From Arthrobacter antibioticus (lineage in GTDB: Bacteria; Actinomycetota; Actinomycetes; Actinomycetales; Micrococcaceae): a DNA stretch of 64,000 nucleotides. Position numbers and translations under genes: made by a program. Position 1 is the stretch's first letter; each line of letters starts with the position of its first letter. The notes beneath the pieces are model-generated. The model had not been told where the DNA came from, searched no databases, and was given only the letters and a program-made list of their open reading frames with translations. This document shows, one piece after another, positions 45,247 through 54,007 of the stretch. The DNA is taken from NCBI RefSeq assembly GCF_030063205.1, contig NZ_JASISQ010000002.1, positions 124,001 through 188,000 on the forward strand, written 5' to 3'.

Positions 45247-45704
45247 TGGGCCAAGATAGCATCAAGCTGACAAGCGTGACCGCCATCGGCTATCACGGCG
45301 TTTTTGAGCATGAGAAACGTGACGGTCAGCCGTTCATCACTGACGCTGTGTTGCATTTGGATGTCTCCGCCGCAGCTGCCACGGATGATCTGCACAAAAC
45401 AGCAAACTACGGCGCTGTTGCTGAGACCATTGTGGCTATGGTGACAGGGCAAGCATTTGATTTGATTGAGACATTGAGTGTTCGCATGGTTGAGAAAATC
45501 CTCATCGACTTCCCCATCCTCAACGCCGTTGAAGTGACAATTCACAAACCCAAGGCCCCGATTCAGGTACCTTTTGGTGACGTGAGCGTCACTGTTTTTA
45601 GGTCCCGTGAACAACTCCGCGCAAGCGAGCTCGAGGCCGGAAAAGTCAAGGTAATCGAGTCTGTCACTAGTGAAAGCAAAGCCGTCCTGGCGGGTAAAGC
45701 GTGA
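45243..45704 (+). CDS. folB: Dihydroneopterin aldolase
   Basis: Cleaves 7,8-dihydroneopterin to 6-hydroxymethyl-dihydropterin. The 153-residue product starts IKLTSVTAIGYHGVFEHEKR with the catalytic Glu in the GVFEHE region, and continues NYGAVAETIVAMVTGQ, DLIETLSVRMVEKIL and VEVTIHKPKAPI, all typical. GTG 45243 or ATG 45246 may be the start. It overlaps folP upstream and folK downstream by four bases each. Confidence 0.94.
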   Translation: MMGQDSIKLTSVTAIGYHGVFEHEKRDGQPFITDAVLHLDVSAAAATDDLHKTANYGAVAETIVAMVTGQAFDLIETLSVRMVEKILIDFPILNAVEVTIHKPKAPIQVPFGDVSVTVFRSREQLRASELEAGKVKVIESVTSESKAVLAGKA

Positions 45705-46225
45705 CTGCGCTCCACCCACTTACTCGAGCCATCCTGGCATTAGGAAGTAACCTAGGTGAGCGTGCAGGCACACTGCAGAGCGCCGTTGGGGACCTAGTTG
45801 ATCCACCCGAAGTTCGGCTATTAAACGTTTCACCTGTTGTGACCACCAAAGCAGTAGGTGGGCCCGAGGGGCAACCAGATTTTCTGAACATGGTCATCGC
45901 CATTGAAACGGCGCTGACATCAACAGAACTTTTGGCCCATTGCCAAGCGGTTGAGCTCTCCCACCACAGAACCCGGACTGTTCGTTGGGGTGCGCGAACC
46001 CTAGACGTCGACATCATCACGTATGGGGAAGAAAGCAGTGTGGATCCAGTGCTAACCCTGCCTCATCCACGCGCTGCCGGTCGGGCCTTCGTGCTGTACC
46101 CGTGGTCGTTGATGGAGCCCAATGCCAAACTCAGTGGCTCTTCGGTGGCAGAACTGGCGGCCGCGGCACCAGACATGCCCGGCATCAGCGTTGAGCCAGA
46201 TAACTCCGCGAACCAAGACTCCTAA
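45701..46225 (+). CDS. folK: 6-hydroxymethyl-7,8-dihydropterin pyrophosphokinase
   Basis: Activates the pterin with ATP before folP. The 174-residue protein has AILALGSNLGERAGTLQSAV, VTTKAVGGPEGQPDFLNMV, and WGARTLDVDIITYG followed by LPHPRAAGRAFVLYPW, the HPPK signature with metal-binding Asp residues. GTG 45701 overlaps the folB stop (GTGA). It is the last folate gene; membrane-protein genes follow 94 bases later. Confidence 0.95.
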   Translation: MTALHPLTRAILALGSNLGERAGTLQSAVGDLVDPPEVRLLNVSPVVTTKAVGGPEGQPDFLNMVIAIETALTSTELLAHCQAVELSHHRTRTVRWGARTLDVDIITYGEESSVDPVLTLPHPRAAGRAFVLYPWSLMEPNAKLSGSSVAELAAAAPDMPGISVEPDNSANQDS

Positions 46226-46319
46226 ACGGCAACGGGCGAACCACCGTCAGTAAAAATCCCAAAATGGGAAAAACCGGTACGGTTGAATGTGTAGTCCAAC
46301 GCGAATCGAAGAGGCAACA

Positions 46320-46835
46320 ATGAGAAGCACAATGCGGACCATCAGGCCTGCGTGGCTGGTGACGGTGACGGTTATTGTGGCCGCGGTTGGGTGGGCCACC
46401 ACCGAGCTGACCTCACGCGCGAGCCTGGCCCTGCCGGTTCTACCTTTGAGTTCCTTGATCACCATGGCCCTGATCGCCGTAGTGTCCCTGGTCCTTGGCT
46501 TGAAGGTCCGTCGCTGGCGGGACGGAAATCGAGATAAAGCCCTGGATCCGCTGATGGCAGCCCGCACAGTGGTGCTGGCCCAAGCCTGCGCTTATGCTGG
46601 AGCCGTGCTTCTTGGCTGGCACCTGGGCATTTTAGTTGATCAGCTGCCCACCATTGCCATGCGCGCAGATCTGGCCGTGATCTGGCAGATGGTTGCCTTG
46701 ATAGCGGGTGCCCTGGTGATGGTTGCCGTGGGCGTTATCGTAGAGCGTTTTTGTAAAGTTCCGCCCGAGGACAGTGAACCCACAGCAAAACCCCGCCCCA
46801 AACAAGAGGGGCGAGGAGAGGAAGAATTTGCGTAA
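46320..46835 (+). CDS. DUF3180-family membrane protein
   Basis: A 171-residue protein with four hydrophobic segments (WLVTVTVIVAAVGWATTELT, PVLPLSSLITMALIAVVSLV, QACAYAGAVLLGWHLGILVD, LVALIAGALVMVAVGVIVE-like) and a charged C-terminus. It matches the actinobacterial DUF3180 proteins that follow folK; function unknown. ATG 46320 with AGAGG upstream is preferred; the frame is open from 46287. The next gene begins inside its end. Confidence 0.85.
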   Translation: MRSTMRTIRPAWLVTVTVIVAAVGWATTELTSRASLALPVLPLSSLITMALIAVVSLVLGLKVRRWRDGNRDKALDPLMAARTVVLAQACAYAGAVLLGWHLGILVDQLPTIAMRADLAVIWQMVALIAGALVMVAVGVIVERFCKVPPEDSEPTAKPRPKQEGRGEEEFA

Positions 46836-47349
46836 GCAAAAAAGCAGTGTGATTGACCCGCAAGACGTTACCTTTCTGCGCGTCTCTGACAGGCTCATCA
46901 CGGCACGCTTCATTTCCAGTGGTATTGGCGCCCTGATATTTTTGGCCGTGACAGCAGTGCCGCTGACGCTAAAGCTGACAGGAGTCTGGAGCGGCTACCC
47001 GGCATGGTTAGCATGGGCAGCCCCTGCAGTAGTTGTCATCATCATTGTGTGGGAAATGATCCTCATCCCCCGACAGGTGCGTGCTATTGGCTATGCGGAA
47101 CGTAACGAGGACCTACTGATCCGCGGTGGCATCATGTTCCACCGGGTCATGGTTGTGCCCTACGGTCGCATGCAGTATGTGGACGTGACCATGGGGCCAT
47201 TGGAACGCTTGCTCGGGCTCAGCACCATCCACCTCCACACGGCATCCCCTGGCACTAACGCGCTCATCAATGGTCTGCCGGCAGTTGAGGCCGCACGCCT
47301 CCGTGAGCAGCTCTCTGCCCGTGGTGAGGCAAAATTGGCTGGCTTGTGA
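46828..47349 (+). CDS. PH-domain (bPH2/DUF304) membrane protein, YdbS-like
   Basis: A ~173-residue protein with two hydrophobic segments (residues ~28-75) followed by a bacterial PH domain (RNEDLLIRGGIMFHRVMVVP, then YGRMQYVDVTMGPLERLLGL and LHTASPGTNALINGL). TTG 46828 is favoured because GAGGAGAGGAAG precedes it and it overlaps the DUF3180 stop by eight bases; GTG 46774 would add 18 residues. Paired with the larger YdbT-like protein below; such pairs are widespread in Firmicutes and actinobacteria with poorly known roles. Confidence 0.85.
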   Translation: MRKQKSSVIDPQDVTFLRVSDRLITARFISSGIGALIFLAVTAVPLTLKLTGVWSGYPAWLAWAAPAVVVIIIVWEMILIPRQVRAIGYAERNEDLLIRGGIMFHRVMVVPYGRMQYVDVTMGPLERLLGLSTIHLHTASPGTNALINGLPAVEAARLREQLSARGEAKLAGL

Positions 47350-48887
47350 ACGAGGAAGCTCGCGCTCATGAGCAGTTTTTCCGGACCGACGCCGAGGACT
47401 CCTGGCATCGAGTACACCCTGTCTCGCCCTTTGTCCGCGGCTGGGTTGCCATCGTTGCCGTTATTTTCGTTTTTGGCAGGAACTCGCTGAGTTCTCTATT
47501 TAGCGAGGATTGGGGCGGCGGTGGTTCCCCCACTGGTGGCGCTCCAGCGTTATTTATTGCGATGGTTGTAGGTGCTGCCATAGTCATTTTTGGTGTGGCG
47601 TTCTTCCTGTCGTGGCGCTTCACCCGCTACCAAGTAACCGATCAGCACGTGCACATTAACTCCGGTGTGGTGTTCCGGCAACAGCGCAGGGCCCGCATTG
47701 ATCGGGTACAGGCGATCGATGTGGTGCAACCGCTGGTGGCAAGGATGTTTGGGCTTGCGGAACTGAAATTTGAAGTGGCCGACGGAGGGAAGTCGGCTAT
47801 GAAACTCTCCTTCCTTAAGCTCACCGAGGCCAAGCGGCTGCGGGCAGCAATTCTTGCCCGTGCGGCAGGGGTGAGCGTTGATCCGCAAGCCCCGGAGCAG
47901 GTCCAGGAGGCCCCAGAGCATCACGTGCTTAGTCTGAATACAGGCCGGATTATTGGTGCGGCAGTTATCAGCAGCACAACAGTGTTTGCCCTGCTTGTCA
48001 TTGCCGCAGCCGTGGTGGCCGTTGTCTGGAGTGGGAGCCCCGGAATCCTCGTTGCCGCTATCCCCATTTTTATCGGTATTGGGGCGGCGTACTGGAAATC
48101 CATCACGACAGATTTTAATTTCAGGGTTGCGGTTTCCCCGGATGGTGTGCGGCTCCACTATGGCATGCTGGAAACCCGTTCCCAGACTATTCCCCCTGGC
48201 CGAGTTCAAGCTGTTGGTATCAGCCAAGGACCTATATGGCGCCCATTTGGTTGGTATCGGGTACATGTGAATGTTGCCGGCTATGGCGCTGATGCCTCGG
48301 ATAATGGTTCACGGACGGTGCTGTTGCCGGCTGGAACGCTTGAGGAAGTCATGACGGTGCTTTCGCTGGTGTTTCCGGATCCGGGAGTTGAAAATCCCTT
48401 TGACGTCTTTACCGCCGGGCTGCGCGGGCCGGGTAACACCGAAGGATTTGTTCACTCGCCGCGCTCGGCTCGTTGGATCGACCCTTTGGCATGGCGCTAT
48501 AACGCTTTCCGGGCTACGCAGACGGCTCTGCTTTGCCGTCACGGAGTACTTTTTAGAAGGCTCCAGGTTGTGCCCCATGAGCGCACCCAGTCGCTGGGCC
48601 TGCGCCAGGGACCACTTATGGCAGCACTTGGTTTGGTCGACTTTGAACTGCATTCAACAGTGGGCCCTATCCGTCCACTGGTGCACCACATGTCGGTGGC
48701 AAACGCTCTGCAGCTATTCGATGAACAGGCCGTCCGGGCTGCCACGGCACGGCGTTTGCATCGCAACGAGAGATGGCTTGAATCTGAGGTAGACCCTTTT
48801 CCGGGGATCTCCACGCAGCCGCCGCGTTTAGTGAAGACAGCTGACGAGCAAAAATTCTTCCCAGAGGAGCATGAACGTGGCCATTAA
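47346..48887 (+). CDS. Large PH-domain membrane protein, YdbT-like
   Basis: A 513-residue protein with repeated bPH2 (DUF304) domains after hydrophobic pairs: VNSGVVFRQQRRARIDRVQA-like near residue 105, YGMLETRSQTIPPGRVQAVG near 275, and HGVLFRRLQVVPHERTQSLG near 400. Membrane segments lie near 25-80 and 195-245. GTG 47346 overlaps the YdbS-like stop by four bases (GTGA). In Bacillus the YdbS/YdbT pair affects membrane-acting peptide resistance; here that is only analogy. Confidence 0.85.
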   Translation: MNEEARAHEQFFRTDAEDSWHRVHPVSPFVRGWVAIVAVIFVFGRNSLSSLFSEDWGGGGSPTGGAPALFIAMVVGAAIVIFGVAFFLSWRFTRYQVTDQHVHINSGVVFRQQRRARIDRVQAIDVVQPLVARMFGLAELKFEVADGGKSAMKLSFLKLTEAKRLRAAILARAAGVSVDPQAPEQVQEAPEHHVLSLNTGRIIGAAVISSTTVFALLVIAAAVVAVVWSGSPGILVAAIPIFIGIGAAYWKSITTDFNFRVAVSPDGVRLHYGMLETRSQTIPPGRVQAVGISQGPIWRPFGWYRVHVNVAGYGADASDNGSRTVLLPAGTLEEVMTVLSLVFPDPGVENPFDVFTAGLRGPGNTEGFVHSPRSARWIDPLAWRYNAFRATQTALLCRHGVLFRRLQVVPHERTQSLGLRQGPLMAALGLVDFELHSTVGPIRPLVHHMSVANALQLFDEQAVRAATARRLHRNERWLESEVDPFPGISTQPPRLVKTADEQKFFPEEHERGH

Positions 48888-49803
48888 GCCAGGCCGCCTT
48901 GGCATAGGAATCATCGGTGCGGGCAAGGTAGGTGCCGTATTGGGTGCGGCACTGCGCTCCGCCGGGCATGCTGTTGTAGGAGTGTCAGCTGTTTCGGAGG
49001 CGTCTTTAGAGCGTGCTGAACTGCTGCTGCCTGGGGTGCCGGTGCTTGAGGTCTCTGACATTGTTGAACGCGCGGAACTGGTTCTACTTGCCGTTCCGGA
49101 TGATGTGTTGGCTGACTTGGTGGCTGGTCTTGGGGCCATGGGTGCCTGGCAGGTGGGCCAGCTGGTGGCTCACACCTCGGGTCGTTTTGGCACCGGCGTT
49201 TTGGCTCCGGTAAAAGCGGCCGGTGGAATTGCGTTGGCGCTGCACCCCGCCATGACGTTTACCGGAATGAGCCTGGATTTATCCCGGCTCTCCGATTGTT
49301 GCTTCGGGGTCACTGCGGACCCGGCCATGCTGCCCATCGCCCAAGCCCTTGTGGTTGAGATGGGTGCCGAGCCGGTGGTCATCGCCGAAGCCGATCGGGT
49401 CCTGTACCACGGCGCATTAGCCCACTCAGCGAACCATATGGTCACACTTGTAGCCCAGGCAGCACAAATTTTGGGTGATATTGGTGTGGAATCGCCCAAC
49501 CAGGTCCTGGGACCGCTGCTGCGAGCCGCCTTGGAAAACGCTCTCACTTCGGGTGAATCGGCACTGACGGGCCCGGTAGCCCGGGGCGATGTTGGGACAA
49601 TCGCGGCCCATTCAGCCGCGCTGCGAGAACACGCTCTTGACACGGGCTCGCGTGACGTACTGGATGCTTATCTGGCCATGTCAGGTGCAACGGCGGCCCG
49701 CGCGGCAAGACGCCGGCTCTTGTCCGCCGAAGCGTATTTAGGAGTCCAAGCAGCTTTGGCCAACGACGACGCTGAAACGGACCCCGGGGCACCGCTTAGC
49801 TAG
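48871..49803 (+). CDS. Rossmann-fold and DUF2520 domain protein
   Basis: A 310-residue protein like an NADP-dependent oxidoreductase. The N-terminal dinucleotide motif is GIGIIGAGKVGAVLGAALRS; the C-terminal DUF2520 helix bundle includes YHGALAHSANHMVTLVAQAA. It resembles ketopantoate/pyrroline-5-carboxylate reductase folds, and its place directly before panC makes a role in pantothenate synthesis attractive but unproven. ATG 48871 overlaps the upstream gene by 17 bases, with GAGGAG just before. Confidence 0.85.
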   Translation: MNVAIKPGRLGIGIIGAGKVGAVLGAALRSAGHAVVGVSAVSEASLERAELLLPGVPVLEVSDIVERAELVLLAVPDDVLADLVAGLGAMGAWQVGQLVAHTSGRFGTGVLAPVKAAGGIALALHPAMTFTGMSLDLSRLSDCCFGVTADPAMLPIAQALVVEMGAEPVVIAEADRVLYHGALAHSANHMVTLVAQAAQILGDIGVESPNQVLGPLLRAALENALTSGESALTGPVARGDVGTIAAHSAALREHALDTGSRDVLDAYLAMSGATAARAARRRLLSAEAYLGVQAALANDDAETDPGAPLS

Positions 49804-49855
49804 TCATTGATACAAGTGAACAAGTGTTTTTCAGACCTTGCCGAAAGTGAAGATC

Positions 49856-50800
49856 ATGAGTATTGCCCTAGTGAAAACCATCGCCGAACTCAAGGCTAGG
49901 ACGGCGCAGCTGCTGCACTCTCGCGCGCAGAGCCAGGGCTTAAGCGCAGAAACGGCGATTCGCCCGGGCACGCTTGGGTTGGTTCCTACGATGGGGGCGC
50001 TGCACCACGGACACAGCGAACTGGCCGGCACTGCCGTTGCGGAAAACTCGGTGGTGGTTGCTTCGGTGTTTATCAACCCTCTGCAGTTTGGTGATGCCGG
50101 GGATCTGGCCCGTTACCCCCGGAGCACTGAAGCCGATCTTGCCCTGTTGGATCAGGCCGGCGTTGACTTCATGTTCTGCCCGTCCGTGGCGCAAATGTAT
50201 CCCGGTGGTGAGCCGATGGTTAGAGTGACTGCTGGAAAAATGGGGGAGATTTATGAGGGTGCCTCACGTCCTGGACACTTCGACGGTGCACTGACAGTTG
50301 TCTCGAAGCTGCTGCATGTGGGGTTGCCCGACGGCGGCCTGGGCGCCCCCGAGCTGTCTGGGCGTCCGGCTTACCGGGCGTATTTTGGCCAGAAGGATGC
50401 GCAGCAGTTGACCTTGGTGCGCACAATGGTGAAGGACCTGAATTTTCCTGTTGACATCGTGGCCGTGCCAACAGTGCGTGACACGGATGGGCTTGCCTCC
50501 TCCAGCCGGAATCGCTTTCTCTCAACGCAGGAACGGGAGGCAGCTCTGGTGCTTTCACGTGCGTTACGGCTTTTAAAGCAGCGTGCCGATGCCCATGAGC
50601 CACTTGATATCTTCTCAGCCGAGGAATTGGTCCGTAGCGCGCCCGGGGTGGAGCTGGATTATTTGGAAGTTGTGGATCCGCAGACACTTGCCGCGCGTGG
50701 TGAGAACTGCCAAGACACCCCGTTCACTGGAGAGGCATTAGCCCTTATCGCGGCCAAAGTGGGGGCTGTCCGGCTGATCGATAACATGCTCCTGGGCTGA
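49856..50800 (+). CDS. panC: Pantothenate synthetase
   Basis: Condenses pantoate and beta-alanine with ATP to pantothenate. ATG 49856 gives 314 residues (TTG 49838 possible). Signatures: [20 protein letters not shown] with the HxGH nucleotidyltransferase motif, [39 protein letters not shown] and [16 protein letters not shown] short insert ([18 protein letters not shown]) precedes FGQKD. In many relatives panC leads toward lysS; here ~6.9 kb of accessory genes intervene and no panD is seen. Confidence 0.95.
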   Translation: MSIALVKTIAELKARTAQLLHSRAQSQGLSAETAIRPGTLGLVPTMGALHHGHSELAGTAVAENSVVVASVFINPLQFGDAGDLARYPRSTEADLALLDQAGVDFMFCPSVAQMYPGGEPMVRVTAGKMGEIYEGASRPGHFDGALTVVSKLLHVGLPDGGLGAPELSGRPAYRAYFGQKDAQQLTLVRTMVKDLNFPVDIVAVPTVRDTDGLASSSRNRFLSTQEREAALVLSRALRLLKQRADAHEPLDIFSAEELVRSAPGVELDYLEVVDPQTLAARGENCQDTPFTGEALALIAAKVGAVRLIDNMLLG

Positions 50801-50836
50801 TCTCTAAAACTCGCTGGACCACGATTTTTCCCGCCG

Positions 50837-50902
50837 CTTCCGTTGATATTGGAGATGATGACACCCCGGAGGGGGTGTCATCATCTCCAATATCAACGGA
50901 AG
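50837..50902. repeat. Palindromic repeat copy B, 31-bp perfect stem
   Basis: Arms 50837-50867 and 50872-50902 pair perfectly over 31 bp with a 4-nt GGAG loop. The inner 17 bp GGAGATGATGACACCCC match copies A and C; the outer stem (CTTCCGTTGATATT) is different but still perfectly paired. It lies 36 bases after panC. Confidence 0.9.
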
Positions 50903-51030
50903 TTCCAGATCACGCACACCCGATTACGTGTTTTCCTCCCGCTCCGTCTAACATTGCTCAAGCGTGCCCTGCGCCACAATCGTGGTCCGTATTCTCGCGT
51001 TTTTGCAACTGCTTCGACCCGAGGATCACC

Positions 51031-52311
51031 ATGAAACTGTTGAAATCAATCCCGCTACTTGGCTGGATTATCCTAGCCATCGTCCTAGGTATTCTTACGG
51101 GCCCGGTGATGCCCGTATGGCTCGGCAGCGTATTCATGACTTACAACTCGATCTTCTCGGGCTTCCTGGGCTTCGTTGTCCCACTGATCATTTTGGGGCT
51201 TGTCATGCCAGCCATTGCCGAGCTTGGCAAAGGCGCCGGCAAGTGGCTAGGGATTACGGCCTTGATCGCCTACGGGTCCACTGTCCTGGCGGGACTGCTC
51301 GCGTACTTCGTGAGCAGGTGGCTGTTCACCTCGACCCTCTCAGGGGGTGGGCTTGATGCGTTTGGTGATGAGTCCGGCTCGGGGTTCAGTCCCTACCTGA
51401 CGGTGGTGGCCAATGCCAGTGACTCGGCGACAGAGATTGTCCTGCCTCCCGTGATCGGCGTCATGAGTGCTCTGGTGCTCGCGTTCATACTTGGCATTGG
51501 ACTCACAGCTTTCCACAGCAAGGTGCTCTTTCGCGGAGCCGTCGAATTCCGCACAGTCATTGAGTCAGTGATCCGGCGCATTATTGTGCCAGCACTGCCG
51601 CTATTTATCTTTGGTATCTTCATGGATCTTTCAGCCAGTGGCTCCGCCGTTACCGTTGTAACAAAGTTCCTGCTCGTAGCCGTTGTTTCCTTTGCCCTGA
51701 CGTTCGTGGTGCTGCTTGCGCAGTACTCCGTGGCGGGGGCAATGTCCGGCCTTAACCCGTTCAAAGCACTATGGAACATGCGTGATGCGTATTTCACAGC
51801 ATTGGGTACCTCATCCTCAGCTGCGACAATTCCTGTGACGCTTGCCTCTACCAAGAAGAATGGAGTTTCGGACTCGGTATCGGGCTTTGTCGTGCCGCTG
51901 TGTGCCACCATCCACCTGTCGGGTTCGATGGTGAAGATTACCTGTTTCTCAATCGCCGTCCTATTGCTCACCGGCGGCAGCGTCACCTTAGGCTCTTACC
52001 TGCCGTTTATCCTGATGCTCGGAGTGATGATGATTGCCGCGCCGGGCGTTCCTGGCGGTGCGATCGCTGCTGCCGCGGGACTACTTTCGCAGATGCTTGG
52101 GTTTGGCGAGGCCGAGGTGGGGCTCATGTTTGCGGCGTACATCGCGCTGGACAGCTTCGGCACGGCCACGAACGTGACAGGCGATGGCGCCATTGCCTTG
52201 ATAATGAACAAGCTCACGCGGGGGCACTTGGGTAGCCAGGCGCAGGATCCGGCAGATGAAAATGTGGAAGCTGGAGAAGGCGGCACGGCCACCTCACACG
52301 CTCTGGCCTAG
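51031..52311 (+). CDS. DAACS-family dicarboxylate/amino acid:cation symporter
   Basis: A 426-residue sodium- or proton-coupled carrier of the glutamate/C4-dicarboxylate/serine-threonine family. About eight long hydrophobic segments are present. The serine-rich re-entrant loop reads YFTALGTSSSAATIPVTLAS, followed by VSGFVVPLCATIHLSGSMVK, where relatives have the PxGATINMDG substrate loop, and the last segments hold ALDSFGTATNVTGDGAIALI. ATG 51031 (GAGGA upstream) is chosen; the frame runs back into hairpin B. Substrate unclear (SstT-like serine/threonine or dicarboxylate). Confidence 0.87.
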   Translation: MKLLKSIPLLGWIILAIVLGILTGPVMPVWLGSVFMTYNSIFSGFLGFVVPLIILGLVMPAIAELGKGAGKWLGITALIAYGSTVLAGLLAYFVSRWLFTSTLSGGGLDAFGDESGSGFSPYLTVVANASDSATEIVLPPVIGVMSALVLAFILGIGLTAFHSKVLFRGAVEFRTVIESVIRRIIVPALPLFIFGIFMDLSASGSAVTVVTKFLLVAVVSFALTFVVLLAQYSVAGAMSGLNPFKALWNMRDAYFTALGTSSSAATIPVTLASTKKNGVSDSVSGFVVPLCATIHLSGSMVKITCFSIAVLLLTGGSVTLGSYLPFILMLGVMMIAAPGVPGGAIAAAAGLLSQMLGFGEAEVGLMFAAYIALDSFGTATNVTGDGAIALIMNKLTRGHLGSQAQDPADENVEAGEGGTATSHALA

Positions 52312-52369
52312 AGGTGGGGGGGGCCTAGAGGTGGGCGGCCTAGAGATGGGCGGCCTAGGGATGGGGCGG
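52306..52369. repeat. G-rich tandem repeat spanning two convergent stop codons
   Basis: Four imperfect units of GCCTAGAGGTGGGCG start at 52306, 52323, 52338 and 52353. The CCTAG in each unit gives a TAG stop on both strands; the symporter stop (52309-52311) lies in the first unit and the TetR stop (52355-52357, minus) in the last. Confidence 0.8.
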
Positions 52370-53017
52370 GAGACCAAGCATATCTTCCATCAGCTCAACA
52401 CTCTGATCGAAGAGTTCCGCGTAATTGCTGAAGGCCCCTTCCAAGTGACCAAACACTTCTTGGCTGATGATGCCCAGCACTTGGCTCCAGGCGGTGAGGG
52501 CACGAATGAGAGTGGCAGGGGCAACTGTGTCGGCAGTGGCCCGGTAGTCCGTGACGGACGAGCCGTAAATCAGGGTGAACTCTCGTGGGTGCGCTACCGC
52601 CCAATCTCGGACCGACTGGCATACGGCACGCCACCGGCCGCTGTGATCGCCTCTAGGCGTGTTTTTGACTGCTTGTTCTGCCTGCTCGCCCAGGGCGTCG
52701 TAGGCCCCAATGATCAACGCTGTGAGCAAAGCATCGCGGTTCTCAAAGTACTGATAGAGCCCAGAGGGCACCATCTCCAACTCCTGTGCCACCGCTCGAA
52801 GGGATAACTCACTAGCCCCGACAGTGGCTAGTTGGCGGCGAGCCACGTCCAGGATTTCTTGGGTCAGGGCAGTGCGAGCTCTAGCGCGCGCGGTTCCAGA
52901 TACAGTCGTGGATTTAGCGTAGCGGTATGAGAACGCTCGACTACATAGTGAACGGTGTTCTTTAGGTGTTCGGTGAGGTTGGAGATGATGACACCCCATC
53001 CTCCGGGGTGTCATCAT
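52355..53017 (-). CDS. TetR-family regulator whose start lies inside palindromic repeat C
   Basis: About 220 residues. The helix-turn-helix is LTQEILDVARRQLATVGASE, then LSLRAVAQELEMVPSGLYQY with FENRDALL, and the C-terminal TetR_C_13-like domain has YDALGEQAEQAV and HPREFTLIYGSS. No ATG, GTG or TTG exists in frame between the helix-turn-helix and the hairpin, so the start must be one of the codons in the repeat: ATG 53017 (GAGG six bases upstream), ATG 53014, ATG 52999 or GTG 53029. The extra ~30 N-terminal residues look non-homologous. The target is unknown; the symporter is convergent and ribokinase is upstream. Confidence 0.78.
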   Translation of the reverse strand: MMTPRRMGCHHLQPHRTPKEHRSLCSRAFSYRYAKSTTVSGTARARARTALTQEILDVARRQLATVGASELSLRAVAQELEMVPSGLYQYFENRDALLTALIIGAYDALGEQAEQAVKNTPRGDHSGRWRAVCQSVRDWAVAHPREFTLIYGSSVTDYRATADTVAPATLIRALTAWSQVLGIISQEVFGHLEGAFSNYAELFDQSVELMEDMLGLPPHP

Positions 53018-53031
53018 CTCCAACCTCACCG
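52971..53031. repeat. Palindromic repeat copy C, 27-bp perfect stem
   Basis: Arms 52971-52997 and 53005-53031 pair perfectly over 27 bp with a 7-nt loop (ATCCTCC). The core GGAGATGATGACACCCC is shared with copies A and B; the outer stem CGGTGAGGTT resembles copy A's CGGTTGAGGTT with one base less in both arms. It follows the ribokinase 3' end and covers the TetR start. Confidence 0.9.
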
Positions 53032-53074
53032 GGGTGGGGCAGGCGGCAGGGGGCAGTGACGGCGGATGAGGCGG

Positions 53075-54007
53075 TTAGAGGTGCGCCTGGAGCTGATCTG
53101 CCGTTGGGTAAGCGGCTTGAGTGCCCTTCTTTGTTGCGGCCAATGCTGCGGCAACTGATGCGTAGCGGGCGGCTTCAACCAGGCTGTCCCCAGCTGCCAA
53201 TCGCGCGGCAACAGCGCCGGTAAAGGCATCTCCGGCCCCGGTGGTGTCTACAGCGTCAACCTTGGTTGGCGATATCCGAACCACCTGTTCGGAGGTGTTC
53301 AGCGAATCCAGCACAACGGATCCGGCAGCTCCTAAAGTGAGAAGAACCTTGTGCAGCCCGCGCTGGCCAAACTGCGCTATTGCACCATGCCAATCAGTGA
53401 CCGGGGCGTCCTGGGCAGGCATGTCAAAGCCGTCAAGGAACTGGGAAGCCTCGTGGGAGTTGACGAGCAAAACATCGGTAAGCTCGGCCAGTTCCTGGGT
53501 GATGGGAGCGTAAGGCGAAAGGTTTAGCAACACTGTTGCTCCGGCGTCGTGCCCGGCCTGCGCGGCGGCTTGGACGGTATCCAGGGGAACCTCCAGGCAT
53601 AGACAAACCACCCCCGCATCAGCAAACACGGCTGGAGACATGTGGTCAGCGGACAGTGTTCCGTTGGCTCCGGCGGAGATAATGATGGTGTTCTCGCCGT
53701 TGGCATCCACGGAAATCACGGCAACACCTGTGGGCTCAACGACCTGCTGAACATGGCTGACATCAACGCCAGCGCCGGCCGTTGAAGCAAGTAACATCCG
53801 GCCATTGTCATCGCGCCCAACGGCGCCAAGCAAGGTGACAGTGCCGCCCAACTTGGCGGCGGCAACAGCCTGGTTGGCGCTCTTGCCGCCGGGATTGACG
53901 GCAAAACCATTGCCGTGCAGAGTTTCTCCCGGAGAAGGGAGCCGTTCACAATATATGGTGAGGTCGGCATTGAGCGAACCCGCCACCACTATTTTCTTTG
54001 TGGTCAT
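53075..54007 (-). CDS. rbsK: Ribokinase
   Basis: Phosphorylates ribose to ribose-5-phosphate. The 310-residue protein has the start VVAGSLNADLTIYCERLPSP, the substrate loop NPGGKSANQAVAAAKLGG, and the PfkB signature DTTGAGDAFTGAVAARLAAG with the catalytic Asp. ATG 54007 overlaps the MFS stop (ATGA), so it is coupled to the transporter. With nucleoside hydrolase upstream it completes nucleoside to ribose to ribose-5-phosphate conversion. Confidence 0.93.
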   Translation of the reverse strand: MTTKKIVVAGSLNADLTIYCERLPSPGETLHGNGFAVNPGGKSANQAVAAAKLGGTVTLLGAVGRDDNGRMLLASTAGAGVDVSHVQQVVEPTGVAVISVDANGENTIIISAGANGTLSADHMSPAVFADAGVVCLCLEVPLDTVQAAAQAGHDAGATVLLNLSPYAPITQELAELTDVLLVNSHEASQFLDGFDMPAQDAPVTDWHGAIAQFGQRGLHKVLLTLGAAGSVVLDSLNTSEQVVRISPTKVDAVDTTGAGDAFTGAVAARLAAGDSLVEAARYASVAAALAATKKGTQAAYPTADQLQAHL

